A DNA stretch of 10,970 nt from an uncultured Sulfurovum sp. (GTDB lineage Bacteria; Campylobacterota; Campylobacteria; Campylobacterales; Sulfurovaceae): NCBI GenBank assembly GCA_937938065.1, contig CALDBH010000094.1, positions 1 to 10,970 of the forward strand, read 5' to 3'. Numbering within the stretch: position 1 is the first letter of the stretch; each line of letters opens with the position of its first letter. Position numbers and translations under genes: made by a program. The notes beneath the pieces are model-generated. The model was not told where the DNA came from. It saw nothing but the letters and a program-made list of their open reading frames with translations, and did no database searches. Below, one piece after another: positions 5,955 to 10,970 of this stretch.

Positions 5955-8325
5955 TTCCCATCTCTCCTACTTTTACAGTGACTTTTGGGATATGTCCAGT
6001 AAAGCGTGACTTACGCTCTGAACCTATAGCCTCCACAACTGGTGTAGCCAGATCTATACCTACATCAGCAGTCTCATCAGCTGAGAAGATCATTGGATGG
6101 GTATGTTCTATCCTGCCTTCTGCTACTTTTTTATCGTTTACATATAATGTCCCAAGTCCGCCTTTGGCCAGTCCGCCACCATCATAATCAAACTCGAAAC
6201 GAATGGTTGATTTACCAGCTTTAAGTTTGGCTTTTGCATCGATATTTGTTCTCTTAAGTCCAATGAAGTTGTAACCATAACCAGGCACACCATCTTTCAC
6301 ATAAAGTGACCAACCACCAAAACGTCCACCTTGTGCGATGATAGTACCGTTACCTCCATCTTCAGAGACTTCAACCTCTGCGGTTATGCTCTTAGAACGG
6401 TTCTTAATGTTTATAAATACATTTTCACTCATACCCGTCATGCCTTCTGCAAGTGTTAAGGACGTACGTCCAGCCATCAGGTCTGGCCGTCCTGCGACCG
6501 CTGCATTGACACGTTCTACGGTTCGGTCATCGATAGGAAGCACTTTATTTCTAGCAGCTTCAACCATAAATATTCTTTTCATATCTTCGAGTTTCTCTGG
6601 ATGTTTTTTAGAGAGATCATTGACCAGACTGAAGTCCGTACTCATGTCATAAAGTTCCCAAATATCCTCTGTCAGCCCGCGGCGTGGATGTTTTTCCCAC
6701 GGTGCTTTGTGGATCGTACGGGCGAACCAACCATCATGGTAGATTCCACGGTTACCGAACATTTCAAAGTATTGCGTCGTATGCTTCTCTTTTGCTTTGG
6801 CATTATCGAAGCTGTACATCATGCTCACACCATCCATCGGATATTGTGCTATACCGTTAACTTGTCTTGGTTCAGGGAGACCCGCAGCTTCAAGGATAGT
6901 CGGAGCGATATCGATGACATGATGGAACTGGGTACGGAGCTCTCCTTTCGACTTGATCCCTTTTGGCCAACGCACAGCCATACCGACTTTTGTACCACCA
7001 TGATCTGATGCCACCTGCTTGGTCCATTTGTAAGGAGTGTCGAAGGCTACTGCCCAACCTGCGGCCATATGAGGGTAAGTTTCTGGCCCTCCCCACTTGT
7101 CCATGACCTTGATCATATCTTCAACCTTTTCTTGTACACCGTTGAAGTAGGTCATTTCACTGAACATACCGTTTGGACCACCTTCGGCACTAGTACCGTT
7201 ATCTCCATATACAAAGAGTATCAAAGTATTGTCAAGCTGCCCTATATCTTCAATTGCTTTGACCAGACGACCGATCTCATGGTCCGTCATTTCTATATAG
7301 GCTGCAAATACTTCAGCCTGGTGTGAGAAAAGTTTTTTCTCATCAGCACTTAACTTATCCCAGTCCTGAATCGCTTTAGGCTTAGATGCTGCCTTAGTAC
7401 CTTTAGGTACGATACCTTGTTTGATCTGACGATCTAAGATCTCTTCTCTTAATTTATCCCATCCCTGATCAAATTTACCTTTCCATCGTTCAATCCACTC
7501 TTTAGGTACATGATGCGGTGCATGTGTAGCACCTGGTGCATAATAAACGAAGAATGGCTTATCAGGAGTAAGTGCCTTTTGATATTTCATCCAAGAAACT
7601 GCTTGATCAGTCATATCTTCCAAGAAGTGATAGTTTGGATCTTCAGGTAGTTCAACAGGATGGGTTCCATCATAAATGTAAGGTGCCCATTGATTGGTCT
7701 CTCCACCAAGGAATCCGTAGAATTTATCAAAGCCTCCATTTGGTCCAGTCGGCCAACGGACGAAAGAACCAGAAACACTTGCCTCCCAGGCAGCTGTCTC
7801 ATGCCACTTACCAAAAGCTGCTGTACTGTAACCGTTGTGGCGAAGCATTTCTGCAACAGGAGTAACGTCAGTTGGTATCTGTCCAGTATTTCCAGGGAAC
7901 GGTGTACCAGTCTCGATGATCCCACCCATGTTGCTGACATGGTGATTTCGCCCACTCTTGATCGCAGCACGTGTAGGTGAACAGACAGCAGTGGTATGGA
8001 AGTTATTGTAGTAAATCCCTTCATTGGCTATCTTTTCAAAATTTGGTGTGCCTACAGGTCCACCAAACTTACTTGTACCTGCAAATCCAAGGTCATCTAC
8101 CAGTACTAAAAGTACATTTGGTGCACCCTTTGGAGCCTTCACTTGAAAGCGAGAAGGCGGTGTCGCATTACGCACATCCAATTCTGTATACTTCTGTGGT
8201 TCTGGAGCGGCTATAGGTAAGACCGTACGATCAAGTCCTGCAGAGGAAAAGGTGTATACCGAGCAAAGTAAGACTAACGTACTTACTCTACTGATTAAAT
8301 ATGAAGATGAGATAGCTGAGTCCAT
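5935..8325 (-). CDS. Exported formylglycine-dependent arylsulfatase
   Basis: This 796-residue sulfatase hydrolyses sulfate esters in the periplasm or outside the cell. An N-terminal hydrophobic stretch (14-24) and SSA at 27-29 suggest a Sec signal cut after A29. The sulfatase core is clear: metal-binding DD (77-78), CSPTR (115-119) with C115 as the residue converted to formylglycine, GKWH (172-175), THAPHH (267-272), GDNG (374-377) and K446 after HGG. Length and internal phrases such as GFLGGETNQWAPYIYDG (204-220) match the long, roughly 780-residue AtsD-like bacterial arylsulfatases rather than the 530-residue AtsA type. After about residue 625 comes a beta-rich domain (VEVSEDGGNG, GGWSLYVKDG), probably a concanavalin-like sandwich. 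The usual LTGR after the active site reads IKSGR (122-126). AAAGGA lies seven bases before the ATG. The maturation enzyme is not encoded here, and the natural substrate cannot be told. It stands alone, and parts (for example 6661-6720) look GC-richer than neighbouring genes, hinting at acquisition. Confidence 0.93.
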   Translation of the reverse strand: MDSAISSSYLISRVSTLVLLCSVYTFSSAGLDRTVLPIAAPEPQKYTELDVRNATPPSRFQVKAPKGAPNVLLVLVDDLGFAGTSKFGGPVGTPNFEKIANEGIYYNNFHTTAVCSPTRAAIKSGRNHHVSNMGGIIETGTPFPGNTGQIPTDVTPVAEMLRHNGYSTAAFGKWHETAAWEASVSGSFVRWPTGPNGGFDKFYGFLGGETNQWAPYIYDGTHPVELPEDPNYHFLEDMTDQAVSWMKYQKALTPDKPFFVYYAPGATHAPHHVPKEWIERWKGKFDQGWDKLREEILDRQIKQGIVPKGTKAASKPKAIQDWDKLSADEKKLFSHQAEVFAAYIEMTDHEIGRLVKAIEDIGQLDNTLILFVYGDNGTSAEGGPNGMFSEMTYFNGVQEKVEDMIKVMDKWGGPETYPHMAAGWAVAFDTPYKWTKQVASDHGGTKVGMAVRWPKGIKSKGELRTQFHHVIDIAPTILEAAGLPEPRQVNGIAQYPMDGVSMMYSFDNAKAKEKHTTQYFEMFGNRGIYHDGWFARTIHKAPWEKHPRRGLTEDIWELYDMSTDFSLVNDLSKKHPEKLEDMKRIFMVEAARNKVLPIDDRTVERVNAAVAGRPDLMAGRTSLTLAEGMTGMSENVFINIKNRSKSITAEVEVSEDGGNGTIIAQGGRFGGWSLYVKDGVPGYGYNFIGLKRTNIDAKAKLKAGKSTIRFEFDYDGGGLAKGGLGTLYVNDKKVAEGRIEHTHPMIFSADETADVGIDLATPVVEAIGSERKSRFTGHIPKVTVKVGEMGKPGKVK

Positions 8326-8377
8326 TATTCAATCCTTTATTTTACTTAGTATTCTAAGATATATATATACCTTATTA

Positions 8378-8383
8378 AGTATA
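8378..8383 (-). promoter_or_regulatory. Extended -10 box for the sulfatase gene
   Basis: The minus strand reads TGC-TATACT, an extended -10 element, 52 bases before the sulfatase ATG, predicting a leader of about 45 bases. No clear -35 is seen. An ATATATATATA run (8359-8369) lies just downstream, in the predicted leader. Confidence 0.4.
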
Positions 8384-8649
8384 GCATTTATTTTTACTAG
8401 TCTATATCTTTCCTTTAAAGTATAACAAAAAAACTCTTGGCTACTAAAATTAGCATGCATTCATATCTACTGAAAACCTTATAATATAGCATATTTTATA
8501 ACGTTTATCGCTACAGCGTAGTTTAGAGACCATCAATAAGTAATCAAGTACTTAAACCCTTATAAAGTAATCTATATGGAAGGTTTTGTAATGAAAAAGT
8601 GAAGTTAAATGATTAAAAAATGGGATTATTTGAGAGAGATTTAGAATGT
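8384..8649. other. AT-rich noncoding gap between pckA and the sulfatase gene
   Basis: The stretch has stops in all frames and no open frame with a ribosome site that I would accept. The best candidate is an eight-codon plus-strand frame, 8576-8602. It contains short palindromes (AAGTACTT near 8547, GCATGC near 8454, CTAC-AGC-GTAG at 8511-8521) that are unremarkable for such base composition. With the flanking promoter and hairpin it makes up a 357-base spacer. It could hold regulatory sites for the sulfatase or a small RNA, but nothing in it identifies either. Confidence 0.5.
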
Positions 8650-8673
8650 CTCACACAAAGATATTTGTGTGAG
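8650..8673 (-). terminator. Hairpin after pckA
   Basis: A perfect 10-bp stem, CTCACACAAA (8650-8659) and TTTGTGTGAG (8664-8673), with a GATA loop begins ten bases after the pckA stop. The sequence beyond it on the minus strand (ACATTCTAAATC) is AT-rich but not a true T-run, so it is a probable terminator or 3' end stabiliser. Confidence 0.6.
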
Positions 8674-8682
8674 TACATAGTT

Positions 8683-10272
8683 TTAGAGTTGAGGACCTGC
8701 AGAAGCAAAGTCAAACTCTCCGCCATTACCATCATAACGATGGAAGTTTTCCTGGAACATACCAGCAAGTTTTGCTAACATAGCATCATACTCAGCTTTA
8801 TCTTCCCATGTATTTCTAGGGTTAAGTACTGCAGTATCTACACCCTCTAATGTTTTAGGGATAGCAAGATTGAATGTATCAAGCGTTTCAAACTCTGTAT
8901 CTAAGATAGCACCACTCAAGATACCATCGATACATGCTCTAGTGTTTTTAATACTCATACGTTTACCTGTACCGTAAGGACCACCGGTCCAGCCAGTGTT
9001 CACCAAGTATACATTTACACCATGCTCATCTATCTTCTCACCAAGAAGTTTAGCGTATACTGTTGGGTGCAATGGTAAAAATGCTTCACCGAAACATGCT
9101 GAGAAAGTAGCGACTGGTTCAGTAATACCTCTTTCTGTCCCAGCAACTTTAGCCGTATATCCACTAAGGAAGTAGTACATCGCCTGCTCTTTAGTCAATT
9201 TACTTACCGGAGGTAACACACCAAATGCATCTGCTGAAAGAAAGATAATGTTATTTGGGTGACCTGCCTGCAAATCTTGTTTATGGTTCTCAATATGTTC
9301 TATAGGGTAAGAGACACGTGTATTTTCTGTTTTAGAACCATCAGTGTAGTCAACCTCACCACTATCATCTGAAACTACATTCTCTAAAAGTGCATCTTTA
9401 ACGATGGCGCCATAGATCTCTGGCTCAGATTTTTCATCAAGGTTGATCACTTTTGCGTAACATCCACCTTCAAAGTTAAAGACTCCATGATTGTCCCAAC
9501 CATGTTCATCATCACCGATGAGTGCTCTTTTCGGGTCTGTTGAAAGTGTGGTCTTACCTGTACCTGACAGTCCAAAGAAAAGACATACATCTTCATCTTC
9601 ACCTACATTGGCAGAACAGTGCATAGAGAGTTTACCCTCAAGTGGCAACCAGTAGTTCATCATAGAGAAGATACCTTTTTTCATCTCACCGCCATACCAG
9701 GTACCACCGATGATAGAAACATTATCTTCTACATTAAACACCACAAAGACATCAGAGTTCATTCCGTGTTCTTTGTACTTTTCATCTACAGTTTTACATG
9801 CGTTATATACAGTAAAGTCTGGTACAAATCTTTCAAGTTCAGACTCGGTAGGGCGGATAAACATATTTTTAACAAAGTGTGCCTGCCATGCTACTTCAGT
9901 GACAAAACGTACAGAACGTTTACTTGCAGCACTTGCTCCGGCATATACATCTGTTACATAAATATTTTTACCAGAAAGTTGAGTTAACGTAAGGTCAAGA
10001 AGCTCTTCATAAATCTCTTTATCTATCTTAGCATTTACATCACCCCAAGCGATATGTTCGTTTGAAGGTGCCTGATCAACAAAATATTTATCTTTAGGGC
10101 TACGTCCTGTAAAGATACCTGTATCACACATCGCTGTACCTGATGTTGAGATCTTACACTCTCCGCTGTTTACTTCGTGCGCTTGCAACTCATCATAACT
10201 TAAATTGTAATAGATATCTCCAATATCTTTCAATCCTAGTTTGTCAAGTCCGTTGGGCGTTTTAGTACTCAT
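8683..10272 (-). CDS. pckA: Phosphoenolpyruvate carboxykinase (ATP)
   Basis: PckA converts oxaloacetate and ATP to PEP, CO2 and ADP in the cytoplasm. In autotrophs and amino-acid users it usually feeds gluconeogenesis, and in some anaerobes it runs in reverse. The 529 residues match the ATP-type family (about 530-540). Seen motifs: substrate-binding GRSPKDKY (56-63), YGGEMKKG (193-200), P-loop [11 protein letters not shown] (234-244), the second metal/kinase motif IGDDEHGW (252-259), [10 protein letters not shown] (265-274) and [10 protein letters not shown] (371-380). The lysine and histidine metal ligands of the family correspond to K198 or K199 and H218. The ATG at 10272 has AGGA five bases upstream. 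It lies 109 bases after the oadB fragment in the same direction, with hairpins between, so it may have its own promoter (a TATAAA on the minus strand at 10293-10298) or receive some read-through. Confidence 0.97.
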   Translation of the reverse strand: MSTKTPNGLDKLGLKDIGDIYYNLSYDELQAHEVNSGECKISTSGTAMCDTGIFTGRSPKDKYFVDQAPSNEHIAWGDVNAKIDKEIYEELLDLTLTQLSGKNIYVTDVYAGASAASKRSVRFVTEVAWQAHFVKNMFIRPTESELERFVPDFTVYNACKTVDEKYKEHGMNSDVFVVFNVEDNVSIIGGTWYGGEMKKGIFSMMNYWLPLEGKLSMHCSANVGEDEDVCLFFGLSGTGKTTLSTDPKRALIGDDEHGWDNHGVFNFEGGCYAKVINLDEKSEPEIYGAIVKDALLENVVSDDSGEVDYTDGSKTENTRVSYPIEHIENHKQDLQAGHPNNIIFLSADAFGVLPPVSKLTKEQAMYYFLSGYTAKVAGTERGITEPVATFSACFGEAFLPLHPTVYAKLLGEKIDEHGVNVYLVNTGWTGGPYGTGKRMSIKNTRACIDGILSGAILDTEFETLDTFNLAIPKTLEGVDTAVLNPRNTWEDKAEYDAMLAKLAGMFQENFHRYDGNGGEFDFASAGPQL

Positions 10273-10308
10273 AAATATCCTATTTCTCTATTTTTATAAT
10301 GCTAAAGC

Positions 10309-10343
10309 ATAAGTTAGAAAATACGTATTATTTTCTAACTTAT
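10309..10343 (-). terminator. Long AT-rich hairpin in the oadB-pckA spacer
   Basis: A perfect 15-bp inverted repeat, ATAAGTTAGAAAATA (10309-10323) and TATTTTCTAACTTAT (10329-10343), encloses a five-base loop. After one mismatch three more pairs form (10305-10307 with 10345-10347). On the minus strand it follows oadB and precedes pckA. No T-run follows it, so it may be a terminator, an RNA processing/stabilising structure or a protein-binding palindrome near the pckA promoter. Confidence 0.5.
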
Positions 10344-10344
10344 A

Positions 10345-10362
10345 CTTCCTCTAGTGAGGAAG
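10345..10362 (-). terminator. Short GC-containing hairpin after oadB
   Basis: CTTCCTC (10345-10351) pairs with GAGGAAG (10356-10362) around a TAGT loop, 19 bases after the oadB stop. It abuts the long hairpin at 10309-10343, making a tandem pair. The minus-strand sequence after it is AT-rich (TATAAGTTAG) without a T-run. It is a probable part of the oadB 3' end signal. Confidence 0.45.
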
Positions 10363-10381
10363 CATAATACGTGGAACCACT

Positions 10382-10970
10382 TTACTTAAAGATAGAAAGT
10401 AGTACACCTGCTGCAACAGCTGAGCCGATAACACCTGCAACATTTGGACCCATCGCATGCATAAGCAGAATATTACCCGGTTTTTCTTCAGAACCAACTT
10501 TACTCACAACCCTTGCTGCCATTGGTACTGCAGAAACCCCCGCTGCACCGATAAGTGGGTTGATAGGCTCTTTTGAAAATTTGTTCATAAGTTTACCCAT
10601 AAGTACACCTGCCGCTGTACCTGCAGCAAAAGCAAGAAGACCGATAACCATAATACCCAATGTCTCAGCTACTAAGAATGAATCTGAAGCCAATGTAGAA
10701 CCAACACCTAGACCAAGGAAGATAGTAACGATATTAATGAGTGAATTTTGCATCTCATTAGAAAGTCTATCAACTACACCAGATTCTTTTGCAAAGTTAC
10801 CTAGTGCAAAAGAACCCATAAGCGGTGCCGCATCTGGCAAGATAAGTGCGATCATCATAATAACAATAAGTGGGAAAACAAGCTTTTCAAGTCTATTTAC
10901 CTTTCTCTTAGTTGTCATAACAATTTGACGCTCTGCCTTATTTGTTAAGGCTCTCATTATCGGTGGTTGG
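10382..10970 (-). CDS. oadB: Sodium-translocating decarboxylase beta subunit, C-terminal half (partial)
   Basis: The gene runs off the right edge; 195 C-terminal residues are visible of a family length near 430. The beta subunit is the membrane part of biotin-dependent oxaloacetate (or methylmalonyl-CoA/glutaconyl-CoA) decarboxylases and couples decarboxylation to Na+ export. Seen here: QPPIMRALT at the edge, a conserved family phrase that reads through the Met at 10957, so that ATG is not the true start; a basic loop ([13 protein letters not shown]); hydrophobic segments; [14 protein letters not shown]; the [17 protein letters not shown] signature near the Na+-site serine region; and [18 protein letters not shown] just before the end. 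The neighbouring pckA uses the same substrate, oxaloacetate, which favours the oadB reading, but the beta subunits of the three decarboxylases are too alike to separate without the alpha subunit, which would lie beyond the window. Confidence 0.92.
   Translation of the reverse strand, partial: QPPIMRALTNKAERQIVMTTKRKVNRLEKLVFPLIVIMMIALILPDAAPLMGSFALGNFAKESGVVDRLSNEMQNSLINIVTIFLGLGVGSTLASDSFLVAETLGIMVIGLLAFAAGTAAGVLMGKLMNKFSKEPINPLIGAAGVSAVPMAARVVSKVGSEEKPGNILLMHAMGPNVAGVIGSAVAAGVLLSIFK

Noticed and set aside
7611..8024. A 137-codon minus-strand frame inside the sulfatase gene, and several plus-strand frames opposite it
   Set aside because: All are out-of-frame shadows of a gene whose catalytic motifs are continuous in the main frame.
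8359..8370. ATATATATATA run as a possible phase-variable repeat
   Set aside because: It is only about five and a half dinucleotide units, in very AT-rich noncoding DNA and not placed between a clear -35 and -10; not enough to claim slippage control.
8576..8602. A tiny plus-strand frame starting ATG-GAA-GGT
   Set aside because: It has eight codons, no ribosome site before its ATG, and lies in AT-rich DNA where such frames are expected by chance.
10371..10928. A 185-codon open frame on the plus strand at the right end
   Set aside because: It is the antisense of oadB, whose family motifs are unmistakable on the minus strand; the plus-strand product is low-complexity Ser/Thr/Ala/Ile/Pro with no ribosome site.
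10382..10957. Treating the ATG at 10957 as the true start of the decarboxylase subunit
   Set aside because: The frame stays open to the window edge, and the codons before the ATG read Q-P-P-I, part of a conserved family phrase; the gene is cut by the window.
1..10970. CRISPR array, tRNA/rRNA, insertion sequence, toxin-antitoxin or phage genes
   Set aside because: I looked for regularly spaced direct repeats, transposase motifs, cloverleaf-like segments and paired small genes and found none.

Overview
The window looks like a piece of chromosome from an AT-rich member of the Campylobacterota, most likely a Sulfurovum/Sulfurimonas-type sulfur-oxidising lineage. That rests on the overall AT bias, promoters that show a clear TATAAT with no convincing -35, the pairing of ATP-type PEP carboxykinase with a sodium-pump decarboxylase beta subunit, and the general style of the proteins. 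The assignment is inference; no rRNA or other phylogenetic marker lies here. The content is mainly housekeeping and ion homeostasis, and I see no tRNA, rRNA, CRISPR array, insertion sequence, prophage or defence system.

Left part (1-1740): two plus-strand genes, each with its own TATAAT. truD makes a tRNA pseudouridine synthase and seems to be transcribed from, or within a base or two of, its ATG. A 113-residue protein of unknown function follows and ends at a strong hairpin with a T-run. Everything to the right is on the minus strand.

Middle (1747-5811): reading leftward, an apparent operon mgtE - CNNM/CBS membrane protein - RhlE-type DEAD-box helicase, with gaps of 16 and 8 bases. This groups a gated magnesium channel with a second protein of a family tied to Mg2+/divalent cation transport, and with an ATP-Mg-dependent RNA helicase. 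To its right is a 62-residue two-helix membrane protein of the DUF2892/YgaP-tail type, separated by a hairpin terminator.

Right part (5935-10970): a large exported formylglycine-dependent arylsulfatase (796 residues) stands alone between noncoding gaps of 123 and 357 bases. It is the one clear accessory gene. Then come pckA (PEP carboxykinase, ATP) and the C-terminal half of oadB (beta subunit of a Na+-pumping oxaloacetate-type decarboxylase), which runs off the right edge. Both act on the oxaloacetate/PEP/pyruvate node. The 109-base spacer between them holds two strong hairpins plus an alternative pairing.

I found no convincing undescribed system. The points most worth a second look are the leaderless truD, the internal repeat in the unknown 113-residue protein, the mgtE-CNNM-helicase operon, the isolated sulfatase, and the structured oadB-pckA spacer.
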